40,637 nt of DNA from CAYUNA01 sp047629355 (GTDB lineage Bacteria; Bacteroidota; Bacteroidia; Chitinophagales; Saprospiraceae). The notes under the pieces were generated by a model, which was not told where the DNA came from, ran no database searches, and saw nothing but the letters and a program-made list of their open reading frames with translations. The stretch spans positions 1-40,637 of the forward strand of contig JBLHWU010000018.1 of assembly GCA_047629355.1 (NCBI GenBank), in the 5' to 3' direction. Positions 8,024-16,588 of this stretch are shown here, piece by piece. The position numbers and the translations under genes were made by a program. The number at the start of each line of letters is the position of its first letter. Position 1 is the first letter of the stretch.

Positions 8024-10393
8024 TTAGAATTCGATTCGATAATTGAGAAGGGGAATGAGTCCGAGTTGGTATTGGGTTTTTATTTCATCTGCACCGAATC
8101 TGTCTATATAAGTGTACGCTACATTTTGATAATTTGTGGTATTCTGTAAATCAAGAGATAAAGAGGTTGTACGATTAGCTTTATTCCATTTCAAATATAG
8201 ACGCAAATCTATTCTAAAGTAGTTGGGCAATTTTTCCGTAAAAGAATCTCCAGAAAAAAAGATGTCTCCGTCAAATTCTTCAATTGGGCGTTCCCAAAAA
8301 CCGCCCCGATGAACACCACGAAAATGAATGCCAAAAATATTAGTTTTATCTATTTTTTGCTTAATAAATTCTTTCCCTACGGTAATGTTACTCACCCAAT
8401 TTCCATTAAATCGAGCAATTTCATATTTATCAATAAACCGGTTTTCATTTTTATATTGAGCTTCGTATAACGTTCCAGAAGCTAAAAAATACCAATTTTT
8501 ATTAAAATATCTTTGTATCATTAGTTCTATACCATAATTTCTACTTCTCCCTTCAAAGTTTCTAATATCTATACCAAATAAAAAATTGAATTCATCAACA
8601 TTTATCAATACATCATTGAAGTTTGTGACAGGAATGTGTTTAATTCTTTGATGAAAGATTTCAAGAGATAATTTTAAATTGGAAAAGCTTGTATTTTGAT
8701 ATTTTAAAGATTGCTGAAAAGCGCGGGAAAACTCAAAATAGGCTACATTCGTTTCTCTACTTGTTTTGATTTCCCAATAGTTTTCTAAATTCATCATTTT
8801 ACTAAATATACCTGCAAAAAAGGAAATTTGATGATTTTTATTTGGTGTCCAAATCAAAGAACTGCGCGGGTCTATGGAAAATTCATTATTCATTTTGAAC
8901 TTTTGCTCTGTTCCATTAAAAAAAATATTTGTATTATTGAAATACCTTTCTACCCTGACAAAATTAGCATTTAAACCAACATTGAAGATTAATTGAGCAA
9001 AGAGTTGAAAATTCAAATTTGCAAAAGGCGTGATTTGCCTTGTAGTCGTTCGATGATAAGAGACAAAACCTTCTGGGAAAGAATCAGTTTTAATATTATG
9101 TTGAAAATTGATGCCTCCTTTTATTTTAAAAAAAGGTAAAATTGTAGAAACAAGAGAGGTCTGACCTGATACTTTTTTATTTATTAGGCGGGAATTAAAA
9201 TCTGAATCCTCTCCAAATAGTTGTCGATAACTATTATTACTTTGGGAATAAGCAAATGTCGTTTTCCAAACTGTTTTACGACCAACCGCCATATTGTGCG
9301 CTAAACCAAGTATTCCAGTGGTTGATTGGTAAGTGATATCCGCTAAATCCCTAAACTCCTCTACTTCTTCCTCTGGCAACGCCGCCTTAAAATTATCACT
9401 CCTCCCCCCTATTCCAAAAATCATAAAATTCCCTGCCTTCTTCGTCGGAAAATTCAAATTAAAAGAAACATCCTCAAACCCAATTTCTTCCCCATCAAAA
9501 TCCACCCCAAAATTAGTCAACAATCCCGTAAAAGAATACCGATAATTGAATAAAAAAGAAGCTTTACTTTTTTTAGAAAACGGCCCTTCCATACCTAAAT
9601 CGAAGCCCAGAAGCCCCGCTTGTGCCGTGAATTCATGTTGCTGATTGTTGCCTTTTCGCAAACGCATATCCATGACGCCGCCAAGTGCATTGCTGTATTC
9701 TATGGGGAATGCGCCGGTGTATAAGCGAGAATTGTCAAGCATTTGCGCACTCAAAATATTGACGCCACCTGCAGCTACCGAAGGTTGGTCGCTAATCGTA
9801 CCTGCATTGGATAAGTGATTTGGGTTCACTATTTCAACACCTTCCAGTCGCCATTGCAAAAGACTTGGTGGTAAGCCTCTAATCGACAACCCATTCGCTT
9901 GGTCATTCGTACCCGTCACGCCAGGATATAACATGGCTAAGCGGGCAGGATCAAAAAAAGTGGCGGGAAAACGTTTGACTTCTTCGATGGTAATAAGGTG
10001 ATTACTTAGAGGGCTGATATCATTATTTTCAGTGGGCGCTTTGACGACAATTTCTTGTAAATCAGCCGAGCTTTCCTTTAATTTTATCGTCAAAACACGT
10101 TCTTTTCCTGATTCTAAAAGTACTTCTGTAAGCGTTAGTATTTCATAACCGAGGTAACTAATTTTTACTTGATAACGCCCAATTTTGACACTTTTAAAAG
10201 TAAAATCACCATTGGAATCTGTCGTTGTTCCCAAGGTAGAGTCGGTATTTAAAATGGCAATCGTTGCACCGACGAGCGGTTGTTCATTCGTGGCATCTTG
10301 GATAGTTCCGCGCAGGGTCGCCGTAATATTTTGACTAAAGCCAGTCGTTATTATTACAAAAATAAGAAAGAATGTGTAAGTGATTTTTTTCAT
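8024..10393 (-). CDS. TonB-dependent outer-membrane receptor with carboxypeptidase-regulatory-like domain
   Basis: A 789-aa active-transport receptor of the outer membrane. I start it at the ATG at 10393, because MKKITYTFFLIFVIITTGFSQ is a clear signal peptide; an upstream in-frame Met at 10435 would add 14 unlikely residues overlapping the previous gene. Residues ~22-115 form a CarboxypepD_reg-like beta-sandwich (GTIQDATNEQPLVGATI). Residues ~120-230 are the plug (LSIRGLPPSLLQWRLEGVEI). The rest is a 22-strand-type barrel ending in the typical terminal Phe (LNYRIEF). There is no SusD partner, so this is not a Sus-type glycan locus. The substrate is unknown. It starts 13 bp after the stop of the DUF3667-like gene, so the two are probably one operon. 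Confidence 0.9.
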   Translation of the reverse strand: MKKITYTFFLIFVIITTGFSQNITATLRGTIQDATNEQPLVGATIAILNTDSTLGTTTDSNGDFTFKSVKIGRYQVKISYLGYEILTLTEVLLESGKERVLTIKLKESSADLQEIVVKAPTENNDISPLSNHLITIEEVKRFPATFFDPARLAMLYPGVTGTNDQANGLSIRGLPPSLLQWRLEGVEIVNPNHLSNAGTISDQPSVAAGGVNILSAQMLDNSRLYTGAFPIEYSNALGGVMDMRLRKGNNQQHEFTAQAGLLGFDLGMEGPFSKKSKASFLFNYRYSFTGLLTNFGVDFDGEEIGFEDVSFNLNFPTKKAGNFMIFGIGGRSDNFKAALPEEEVEEFRDLADITYQSTTGILGLAHNMAVGRKTVWKTTFAYSQSNNSYRQLFGEDSDFNSRLINKKVSGQTSLVSTILPFFKIKGGINFQHNIKTDSFPEGFVSYHRTTTRQITPFANLNFQLFAQLIFNVGLNANFVRVERYFNNTNIFFNGTEQKFKMNNEFSIDPRSSLIWTPNKNHQISFFAGIFSKMMNLENYWEIKTSRETNVAYFEFSRAFQQSLKYQNTSFSNLKLSLEIFHQRIKHIPVTNFNDVLINVDEFNFLFGIDIRNFEGRSRNYGIELMIQRYFNKNWYFLASGTLYEAQYKNENRFIDKYEIARFNGNWVSNITVGKEFIKQKIDKTNIFGIHFRGVHRGGFWERPIEEFDGDIFFSGDSFTEKLPNYFRIDLRLYLKWNKANRTTSLSLDLQNTTNYQNVAYTYIDRFGADEIKTQYQLGLIPLLNYRIEF

Positions 10394-10406
10394 AAAAATT
10401 GGTTTT

Positions 10407-11342
10407 TTAAAAGATAAAAACGGCGATGAAGCCAATAATCATAAAAGCGATGGCCAATAGCAGTCCATACCCCATTAACAAACCTAGAAATTTGAGCAAC
10501 ATTTTTCCAACAGAGTCTCGATAAACATTTTTTAAATATAAAAATAGGTATACAAGAACCAAAAAGTCAAAAATATTTCCAAGCATCTCCAAGTCAAAAA
10601 CAATTTTTGCAAAATAGCCAGCACTCATTAAAATAAAAGCAACGGCATGAAAATGTATAGAGAATACCAGATGTTCGACATAGATTTTTTTTTGCTTTCT
10701 ATAAAAAAGCAGCAGAAGTAAGGCGAATAAAGGCATCAATAAAAACATTGCAAAAGACAATCCTTGACTAGTTAGCTGAGTAACACTATTGATTTCTCCA
10801 TTTAAAAGTCGCGAAGATTGAAGTAACATTTTGCGTGAAAAAAAATTAGGTGTAAACTCACTGTCTATCAGTAACGAATCAATTTTTTCTTCGTTTAAAT
10901 TGGCTAATTTATAAGCTTCTTCCTTGGTTAACACAAGGGAATTCATACCAAAATTGAGATGTATCGTATCTTGTAGATTTTCATTGCCTTTATTTTTTAG
11001 GGCAGCAACTTGCTCGTCAGATACTTTAAAACTGATGGATTGAAGTAAGAAAAATACCACACTCGCCAATAAATAAATTCGAATCGGCGACAAATAATAC
11101 TTCCGTTTACCTGCGTTATATTCCTTAGTTATTGTGCCTGGTTTGAAAAATAAGGTTTTAACAGTACGAAAAAATCGGGAATCAATATTAAATAAATTCT
11201 CGATTAACTCTGTCCACAAGTGACTGGCGGGCCGAATAATTTGATGGTTTTCTTGTCCACAACTGGGACAAAAATTCTCGGCGTTTGGTAGCGTTGTTTC
11301 GCAGTTGGGGCATTGTAGTAGTTTTACTCTTCGTTTTGACAT
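10407..11342 (-). CDS. DUF3667-like zinc-ribbon membrane protein
   Basis: A 311-aa protein. An N-terminal zinc ribbon has Cys11, Cys14, Cys25 and Cys28 (CPNC, CPSC). The stretch LFFKPGTITKEYNAGKRKYY leads into a first membrane helix at ~82-105. Four more hydrophobic segments follow at ~198-216, 230-250, 255-270 and 282-311. This layout, including the PG-x3-EY-x2-GKR-x-Y-x2-P motif, is that of the DUF3667 family common in Bacteroidota, whose function is unknown. It is directly upstream of the TonB receptor on the same strand with a 13-bp gap, suggesting translation from one message. It may be an envelope-associated accessory factor, but nothing in the sequence shows that. Confidence 0.8.
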   Translation of the reverse strand: MSKRRVKLLQCPNCETTLPNAENFCPSCGQENHQIIRPASHLWTELIENLFNIDSRFFRTVKTLFFKPGTITKEYNAGKRKYYLSPIRIYLLASVVFFLLQSISFKVSDEQVAALKNKGNENLQDTIHLNFGMNSLVLTKEEAYKLANLNEEKIDSLLIDSEFTPNFFSRKMLLQSSRLLNGEINSVTQLTSQGLSFAMFLLMPLFALLLLLFYRKQKKIYVEHLVFSIHFHAVAFILMSAGYFAKIVFDLEMLGNIFDFLVLVYLFLYLKNVYRDSVGKMLLKFLGLLMGYGLLLAIAFMIIGFIAVFIF

Positions 11343-11376
11343 GACTTGATATTTTTAATTTATCATTCCGATTGCT

Positions 11377-11453
11377 TTTGTCATTCCGAACGAAGTGGAG
11401 GAATCTGACGTGACTGCCCATCCAGATTCCTCCACTTCGGTCGGAATGACAAA
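11377..11453. repeat. Palindromic repeat of the CCTCCACTTCGGTCGGAAT family, full inverted pair
   Basis: Arms of 31 bp (11377-11407 and 11423-11453) differ at one position. The right arm contains CCTCCACTTCGGTCGGAAT followed by GACAAA. The same core occurs at 27208-27241 as a short hairpin and, degenerate, at about 37599-37620. It separates the isomerase gene from the DUF3667-like gene and could act as a bidirectional terminator. Confidence 0.8.
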
Positions 11454-11473
11454 GTAGAATCTGAATAAAAAAT

Positions 11474-12526
11474 CTACAGCCCAATAATTTTCCGATTCAA
11501 ATTTTCATCTGTCCCCGCATCTGCAAAATCATCAAACGCCTTATCCGTCACTTCAATAATATGGTCATTGATAAATTTTACGCCTTCTTGAGCACCCTGT
11601 TCAGGAGATTTAATGCAACATTCCCATTCCAAAACCGCCCAACTATCAAAATCATACTGCGACAATTTACTAAAAATTGACTTAAAATCTACCTGCCCAT
11701 CACCCAAAGAACGAAACCGCCCTGCACGGTCTACCCAACCTTGATAACCGCCATAAACGCCTGTTCTACCATTCGGATTAAACTCCGCATCTTTGACATG
11801 AAACGCTTTGATGAATTCATGGTAAATGTCAATATTTGCCAAGTAATCCAATTGCTGCAACACAAAATGTGACGGGTCATATAAAATATTCACGCGCGGA
11901 TGATTGTTGGTGGCTTCCAGAAACATTTCAAAGGTCACGCCATCGTGCAAGTCCTCGCCGGGATGAATTTCGTAGCAAATATCTACGCCAACTTCATCGG
12001 CTACATCTAAGATAGATTTCCAGCGTTTTGCCAATTCTTTGAAGCCCGTTTCGACCAAACCTGCGGGTCGTTGCGGCCACGGATACATCGTATGCCAAAG
12101 CAGTGCCCCAGAAAAAGTAGCGTGTGCATTGATGCCTAAATGCGCACTTGCCCGCAACGCATTTTTAACTTGCGTTTTTGCCCATTCCGTTCGTTCCGCT
12201 GGTTTTCCGTGCACTTCTTTTGGTGCAAAACCATCAAACATTAAGTCGTAAGCTGGATTCACTGCCACCAATTGCCCTTGCAAATGCGTGGACAGTTCTG
12301 TGATTTCTAAACCATAACTATTAATTTTTCCTTTGAGTTCATCGCAATACGTTTTGCTTTCTGCCGCCGTTGTCAAATCAATCAATCGCGATTCCCACGT
12401 CGGTATTTGGACACCTTTATAGCCCAAATCCGCTGCCCATTGACAAATATTTTCCAAAGAATTGAATGGTGCTTCGTCTCCCATAAACTGCGCGAGAAAT
12501 ATCGCTGGTCCTTTAATCGTTTTCAT
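11474..12526 (-). CDS. Sugar phosphate isomerase/epimerase-like TIM-barrel protein
   Basis: A 350-aa protein of the xylose-isomerase-like TIM-barrel superfamily, cytoplasmic. Likely metal ligands are visible at strand ends: Glu186 in ICYEIHPGED, Asp217 in ILYDPSHF, His243 in AFHVKDAEF and Glu300 or Glu302 in AVLEWECC. LGDGQVDF at ~274-281 is a family motif. Such enzymes isomerise or epimerise sugars or inositol derivatives, and the substrate cannot be read from the sequence. The ATG at 12526 gives MKTIKGPAIFLAQF, a normal first beta-strand. It is separated from downstream genes by a palindrome and appears to be transcribed alone. It is divergent from the dipeptidase gene. Confidence 0.85.
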   Translation of the reverse strand: MKTIKGPAIFLAQFMGDEAPFNSLENICQWAADLGYKGVQIPTWESRLIDLTTAAESKTYCDELKGKINSYGLEITELSTHLQGQLVAVNPAYDLMFDGFAPKEVHGKPAERTEWAKTQVKNALRASAHLGINAHATFSGALLWHTMYPWPQRPAGLVETGFKELAKRWKSILDVADEVGVDICYEIHPGEDLHDGVTFEMFLEATNNHPRVNILYDPSHFVLQQLDYLANIDIYHEFIKAFHVKDAEFNPNGRTGVYGGYQGWVDRAGRFRSLGDGQVDFKSIFSKLSQYDFDSWAVLEWECCIKSPEQGAQEGVKFINDHIIEVTDKAFDDFADAGTDENLNRKIIGL

Positions 12527-12543
12527 ATTTTAATTTTAGTATT

Positions 12544-12614
12544 CAGGTAACTCGGATTTCAAATCCGAGTAGACGTCTGCTCGGGTTTCAAACCCGAGTT
12601 ACTTGAGTTACCTG
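12544..12614. repeat. Nested palindromes, CTCGGATTTCAAATCCGAG family
   Basis: Two 19-bp palindromes, CTCGGATTTCAAATCCGAG (12551-12569) and CTCGGGTTTCAAACCCGAG (12580-12598), lie inside outer arms CAGGTAACTC/GAGTTACCTG (12544-12553 and 12605-12614). They sit between two divergent genes, only 18 bp from the isomerase ATG. They will be in its 5' leader or promoter. A further copy is at 7074-7092. Confidence 0.8.
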
Positions 12615-12713
12615 ATTTTTAATTTTCAGCCAAGATAGGAATATGCATAAAATACCACGCAGGCTTTGTCTATTTTTTCAAAAAAATCAATACATTGCCT
12701 CAAAACTTTAAAC

Positions 12714-13505
12714 ATGAAACGATTACTTTTTATCTTTTTTACCATTTTTATTTTTCAAAATTGTCAAGAACCTGTGAAGAAAAATCAGCCAGAAGAAATG
12801 ATTCAACGAACAATTCTTGATACCATTGTAAAGCCTTCTCCAAAGATAGAGAAATTGACAAAAGACACGCTGAAAGATACCGTAACAATCACGCCATTGC
12901 CAGTCAATCCCAAGCCAATCCCAAAAGAGAAAAAGCCCAAATCATCAGCTATTTACAATCCAAAAGAATGGACAGAAGTGACAGATTTGGATGCTTCTAT
13001 TTTATTGGACTTGCGGTATGCGACGACCAATAATTTTATGGAAGAAAAGGTGTACGAATGTGGTCGCTGCTTCCTTCGTCCTAAAGTTGCGAAAGCGATT
13101 GTGAAAGCGCATCAAGAGTTGCAAAAACAAGATTTTGGCTTGAAAATATTTGATTGCTATCGTCCGCGTCCGATTCAATGGAAATTGTGGAATAAAGTTC
13201 CCAATCCGAAGTACGTCGCTGACCCGCGAAAAGGGTCGATGCACAACCGAGGGAGCGCGATTGATTTGACGATTGTTGATGAAAATGGGGAGCAACTGGA
13301 TATGGGTACAGCGTATGATTATTTTGGAAAGAAAGGCTGGACTTTTTATAAAGAGTTGCCGGAAGCCGTTTTAAATAACCGAAAATTGCTGCGCGAGACC
13401 TTGGCAAAGTATGAACTAAAACACATCAAAACGGAGTGGTGGCATTTTGCGTATAGAAGTAAACGATATTCGATTTCGGATTTTGTTTGGGCGTGTGAGG
13501 ATTAG
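12714..13505 (+). CDS. VanX-type D-alanyl-D-alanine dipeptidase, lipoprotein-like
   Basis: A 263-aa peptidase of family M15 (subfamily D). I start at the ATG at 12714 because MKRLLFIFFTIFIFQNC looks like a lipoprotein signal with Cys17; a TTG-started extension to 12666 is less credible. A Pro/Lys-rich linker (residues ~20-80) precedes the catalytic domain. The zinc site is His177 and Asp184 in SMHNRGSAIDLT plus His244 in EWWHFAY, with Glu241 as catalytic base and Arg150 in DCYRPR. Known members cleave D-Ala-D-Ala. In non-resistant bacteria they more likely salvage cell-wall dipeptide than confer glycopeptide resistance, and there is no vanHA-like neighbour. The residue before Cys17 is Asn, unusual for a lipobox. 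Confidence 0.85.
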   Translation: MKRLLFIFFTIFIFQNCQEPVKKNQPEEMIQRTILDTIVKPSPKIEKLTKDTLKDTVTITPLPVNPKPIPKEKKPKSSAIYNPKEWTEVTDLDASILLDLRYATTNNFMEEKVYECGRCFLRPKVAKAIVKAHQELQKQDFGLKIFDCYRPRPIQWKLWNKVPNPKYVADPRKGSMHNRGSAIDLTIVDENGEQLDMGTAYDYFGKKGWTFYKELPEAVLNNRKLLRETLAKYELKHIKTEWWHFAYRSKRYSISDFVWACED

Positions 13506-13515
13506 TGCTAGTAAG

Positions 13516-13548
13516 AAAATATGGTGAGTTTAAAAATCACCATGTTTT
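13516..13548. terminator. Bidirectional hairpin terminator
   Basis: AAAATATGGTGA and TCACCATGTTTT (12-bp arms, one mismatch) enclose a 9-nt loop, with A/T tails on both sides. It lies between the convergent dipeptidase and GtrA-like genes and overlaps the stop codon region of the latter. Confidence 0.75.
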
Positions 13549-13988
13549 CAAATAAATTTTCTTTCAAAAACGAACCGTTTCATATAGAAATTCCAAAAGA
13601 ATACCAGCCCCGTCGCAATTAATTTGGTCACATACGGATGCTCAATAAAAAATGGATATTGCGTCAAGCTCCAGATAATCAAATTGCTCAATCCTAAACC
13701 GACGACCGAGACGCCAATTGCCATCATAAACACGGTCCGTTCTTTCCGCTTCATTGAAAAGACGAACTTTTTTTGTAGAGAAAAATTAAGAATTACGGCA
13801 ATCGTATAAGCAATTGTGTTGGCAAGGACGGGTGTAAATGATTGATACACCAGTATTATATATAAGGTATAATCTAACGCAGTCGCGACCAAAGACGTCA
13901 GCGCGAATTTGAATTTCAATAAAAAAAGTTCCTTAATCTTCGTAGGCAGTAAATTTTTCAACGGTTTTTTTAGCACAAATTTAAGCAT
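13548..13988 (-). CDS. GtrA family membrane protein
   Basis: A 146-aa protein with four predicted membrane helices (~29-48, 55-72, 86-108 and 118-138). The paired basic motifs NFSLQKKFVF and NFYMKRFVF after helices 2 and 4 are typical of the GtrA/DPMS3 family. Family members help polyprenyl-linked sugars cross or be used at the inner membrane in surface glycan synthesis. No glycosyltransferase is adjacent, but a polyprenyl-phosphate sugar transferase (19544-20611) is in the same window. Convergent with the dipeptidase gene. The ATG at 13988 was chosen as the only start giving a full first helix. Confidence 0.85.
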   Translation of the reverse strand: MLKFVLKKPLKNLLPTKIKELFLLKFKFALTSLVATALDYTLYIILVYQSFTPVLANTIAYTIAVILNFSLQKKFVFSMKRKERTVFMMAIGVSVVGLGLSNLIIWSLTQYPFFIEHPYVTKLIATGLVFFWNFYMKRFVFERKFI

Positions 13989-14079
13989 TGCTCACAATTC
14001 AACCCTTCTTTTTAACAATTCACGGAAAAGGAATTGCGTTTCCTCTCATTTTCCATGAAATTTGGGTCAACCTTTTCAT

Positions 14080-14151
14080 GTAGGGGCGCACTCTTGTGGT
14101 TGCCCAATGTACAACAAGAACGTGACGGCGACCACAAAGGTTCGCCCCTAC
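14080..14151. repeat. Palindromic intergenic repeat, GTAGGGGCG arms
   Basis: Two 25-bp arms, GTAGGGGCGCACTCTTGTGG... (14080-14104) and the complement of 14127-14151, match at 21 of 25 positions around a 22-nt centre. This arrangement resembles the TAGGGGCGxxx-TTGTGGTCGCC repeats widely seen between bacterial genes. A minus-strand reading frame crossing it (14012-14284) is an artefact of the repeat. Confidence 0.8.
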
Positions 14152-14192
14152 AAAAGAACCAACGATATTTAAATCCATATTTGTCCTGTTTT

Positions 14193-14219
14193 GCTCTACC
14201 CATGAGGTAGAGCTTTTTT
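14193..14219 (+). terminator. Hairpin with T-run
   Basis: GCTCTACC, loop CATGA, GGTAGAGC and six T on the plus strand. It lies just beyond the stop of the proposed 46-aa minus-strand ORF, but the T-run is in the plus direction. Confidence 0.55.
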
Positions 14220-14358
14220 ATTTTATCGGCTTTTTCCTTGCTTCGTCGAAATAAACCAAGCGGCCGTCCAGATTCATTTGACAAAGCAACCTTTCGCTAT
14301 TACCTTTGTCTTTATAATAGAACAACTTATAAAACGGACTTTGCACTGCTGTATACAT
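14218..14358 (-). CDS. Possible 46-aa small protein
   Basis: An ATG-started minus-strand frame encodes MYTAVQSPFY and continues to a charged C-terminus DEARKKPIK. The central part (FYYKDKGNSERLLCQMNLDG) has a normal composition for this genome, unlike the Ser/His/Cys-rich shadow frames nearby. Upstream on the same strand TACATTTC is one base from the TAnnTTTG promoter box. It is unrecognised: either a genuine small gene or the remnant 3' end of a longer one. It is divergent from the secreted hypothetical protein, with 97 bp between starts. Confidence 0.35.
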   Translation of the reverse strand: MYTAVQSPFYKLFYYKDKGNSERLLCQMNLDGRLVYFDEARKKPIK

Positions 14359-14455
14359 AACAATATTAGAACCGAAATGTAAATTTATTTTAAACGATTG
14401 ATTATCAATTGATTAACTTAAATTAAAAAAGCATTTCAACATAAAAAATCACCTA

Positions 14456-15274
14456 ATGAAAAATATAATGGTCATCGCCATGCAGCTAGTTTTATGCCTG
14501 AGTTTAAGTGCATCTAACATCAATACAACGCCAAATAATTGTGATTGGACCGCTTCAAATTTAAATGAAACGTTAAACTTGTATGATAAAGTGTACAATC
14601 ATCTTGCGGCTGATTTTTGGATAGTAAAAACAACAGAAGAGGGATTGGAAACATTGATTCAATTTCATGAATCTGGTAGAATCGACTGGATTTCTTATGC
14701 TAAAAAAAGTAAGGTAACCAATACATATAATGCATGGCATTTGGATTTTTGTAGTGAGAAAACGCCATTTTTGACTTTAAAAAAAGAAGGGGAGACTACT
14801 GAGCAATGTTTTAAATTGGAACGTACTTGCGACGGCATCGTATTGACTAATTATAAAACGAAAGAAAATATTATTTTAGAAAAAAAATCTGCCAAAGAAG
14901 TCGCTGTTATCAAAGCGGTGAAAATTAGTTTGGCGGGCAATTGGAGCAATGCCACTTATCCATTTGATATTTCAAAAAATAGAAAAGGGAATGGAACACG
15001 GAAAGCGATGAAAACGGCTTATTTGAAAATGGTGTTTCAACGTGATGGAACTTATTTTAAAAAATATGGTAGTGAGAAAATGCATTTAATTGAAAAGGGA
15101 ACTTGGGAAATTTCGCGAAATGGGCAATTTGTTTTTATGGAAAATAATGGTAAAATTAGTGTCGCCAAAGTTCAACATTTAGATCTTGATGAGATGGTTT
15201 TGGAATGGCAATTAGACCATCCTCAAAATACTGATTTTTCGACGACAGTAAAGTCATTCGTGTTTATTCGATAA
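14456..15274 (+). CDS. Secreted hypothetical protein, lipocalin-like C-terminal half
   Basis: A 272-aa protein. Residues 1-19 (MKNIMVIAMQLVLCLSLSA) are a signal peptide, so it is periplasmic or exported. Residues ~30-140 are rich in short beta-strand patterns with three Cys (CSEK, EQCF, ERTCDG). Residues ~160-272 look like a small beta-barrel: LAGNWSNATY, then DGTYFKKYG, GTWEISRNG and MVLEWQL. The G-x-W start resembles Bacteroidota lipocalin-like domains, though I cannot assign a family. No sorting signal of the T9SS type is visible at the C-terminus. It has its own leader and ends at a strong bidirectional terminator. Function unknown. Confidence 0.7.
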   Translation: MKNIMVIAMQLVLCLSLSASNINTTPNNCDWTASNLNETLNLYDKVYNHLAADFWIVKTTEEGLETLIQFHESGRIDWISYAKKSKVTNTYNAWHLDFCSEKTPFLTLKKEGETTEQCFKLERTCDGIVLTNYKTKENIILEKKSAKEVAVIKAVKISLAGNWSNATYPFDISKNRKGNGTRKAMKTAYLKMVFQRDGTYFKKYGSEKMHLIEKGTWEISRNGQFVFMENNGKISVAKVQHLDLDEMVLEWQLDHPQNTDFSTTVKSFVFIR

Positions 15275-15277
15275 TGA

Positions 15278-15356
15278 AAATGTGTTGAAGTGTTATGTTT
15301 TGATGTGTTCGTGTTTCTGCGACACATCAAAACATAACACTTCAACACATTTTTTT
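15278..15356. terminator. Very long bidirectional terminator hairpin
   Basis: Arms of about 31 bp (15278-15308 and 15322-15352) are perfectly complementary around a 13-nt loop, with A-rich and T-rich tails. The right edge reaches the stop codon of the thiolase gene. It separates the convergent secreted-protein and thiolase genes. The length and perfection exceed a normal terminator and suggest a repeat-derived origin. Confidence 0.85.
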
Positions 15357-16563
15357 ATACTCTTTCAATCACAGTCGCAATCCCCATACCGCCGCCAACA
15401 CAAAGCGTCACCAAGCCCGTTTGCAAATCACGGCGTTCTAATTCATCAATCAGCGTGCCCATGAGCATAGTGCCCGTTGCGCCGATTGGATGACCAAGAG
15501 CAATTGCGCCGCCGTTGACATTGATTTTATCGAAATCATTCAATTTCATATCTTTTAAAAACTTCAACACCACGCCTGCAAATGCTTCATTGACTTCCAT
15601 TAAGTCAATGTCTTTCAACTCCATTTTTACTTTTTTCAATGCTTTGTTTGTAGCGGGTGCGGGACCTGTGAGCATGATAGTGGGGTCAAGACCAACCAAG
15701 GCAGCAGAAATAATTTTAGCACGTGGTTTCAAGCCCAACGCTTTTCCTTTTTCGAGCGAACCGATTAAAGATAGTGCTGCGCCGTCCACAATTCCAGAAC
15801 TATTGCCTGCATGGTGAACGTGATTAATTTTTTCTAAAGAAAAGTACTTTTGTAAGGCAATATCATCAAAACCTAATGCTCCAATCTTTTTAAAAGAGGA
15901 AGGGAGATTCGCCAAAATTTCCATCGTTGTTTCTGGTCGGACCAATTCATCGTGATCGAGAATTGTCAAACCATTTAAATCTCTAACAGGAATAATTGAA
16001 TTTTTAAAATAGCCATTCATCTTCGCCGCCGCTGCTCGTTGTTGACTCATAAATGCGACTTCATCCAAGTCTTCTCGACTAAATCCTTCTAAAGTTGCAA
16101 TCAAGTCTGCGCTAATTCCTTGCGGTACATAACCTATTTTTTGCGCAACATTTGGATCAGAGAATAATGCTCCACCATCGGATGCCAACGGAATTCGACT
16201 CATACTTTCCGTACCACCTGCGACGATTAAATCCTCCCAACCAGAGCGAATTTTGCTCGCCGCCAAATTAATCGTTTCCAAGCCTGAGGAACAATAACGA
16301 TTGATTTGTGCACCAGACACAACGCTATCCCAACCAGCGTACAAAATCGCCGTTCGAGCAATATTTCCACCTTGTTCGCCCACCGGCGCATTGTTGCCAA
16401 TCAAGCAATCATCGACTTGAGAGGTATCTAAATTATTGCGCTCTTGCAAGGCTACCAAAACGGTTTTCAGCAACTCAACTGGCTGCACTTCGTAAAGTGA
16501 ACCACTTTTTTTTCCTCTTCCTCGCGGCGTTCGGACGGTATCGAAAATGTAAGCATCTTTCAT
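15355..16563 (-). CDS. Acetyl-CoA C-acyltransferase (thiolase)
   Basis: A 402-aa thiolase, normal full length. The acyl-accepting Cys91 is in NRYCSSGLETIN, His358 is in GGAIALGHPIGATG and the proton-shuttling Cys388 is in TLCVGGGMG, so all catalytic residues are present. It cleaves 3-ketoacyl-CoA in fatty-acid oxidation or condenses acetyl-CoA in the reverse direction. Sequence alone does not separate the degradative (FadA-like) from the biosynthetic (AtoB/PhaA-like) role, although VRTPRGRGKKSGSL at the start resembles the FadA type. No FadB partner is adjacent. It appears monocistronic. Confidence 0.9.
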   Translation of the reverse strand: MKDAYIFDTVRTPRGRGKKSGSLYEVQPVELLKTVLVALQERNNLDTSQVDDCLIGNNAPVGEQGGNIARTAILYAGWDSVVSGAQINRYCSSGLETINLAASKIRSGWEDLIVAGGTESMSRIPLASDGGALFSDPNVAQKIGYVPQGISADLIATLEGFSREDLDEVAFMSQQRAAAAKMNGYFKNSIIPVRDLNGLTILDHDELVRPETTMEILANLPSSFKKIGALGFDDIALQKYFSLEKINHVHHAGNSSGIVDGAALSLIGSLEKGKALGLKPRAKIISAALVGLDPTIMLTGPAPATNKALKKVKMELKDIDLMEVNEAFAGVVLKFLKDMKLNDFDKINVNGGAIALGHPIGATGTMLMGTLIDELERRDLQTGLVTLCVGGGMGIATVIERV

Positions 16564-16588
16564 GGAGAAGATTTAAAATTGTGTTTAG

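Noticed and set aside
8024..12526. A polysaccharide-utilisation locus around the TonB receptor and sugar isomerase
   Set aside because: There is no SusD-like lipoprotein, glycoside hydrolase or sugar regulator, and the isomerase is separated by palindromes. The evidence is too thin.
12666..12713. TTG-started N-terminal extension of the VanX-like dipeptidase
   Set aside because: The ATG at 12714 gives a clear lipoprotein-type signal sequence. The extension is charged and would bury the signal.
12714..13505. A glycopeptide-resistance gene cluster
   Set aside because: No vanH, vanA-type ligase or VanRS pair is nearby. A lone VanX-like dipeptidase is common as a cell-wall salvage enzyme.
14012..14284. 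A 90-aa minus-strand reading frame
   Set aside because: It runs through the palindromic GTAGGGGCG repeat and has an odd Cys/Ser/Arg-rich composition. The overlapping 46-aa frame is more protein-like.
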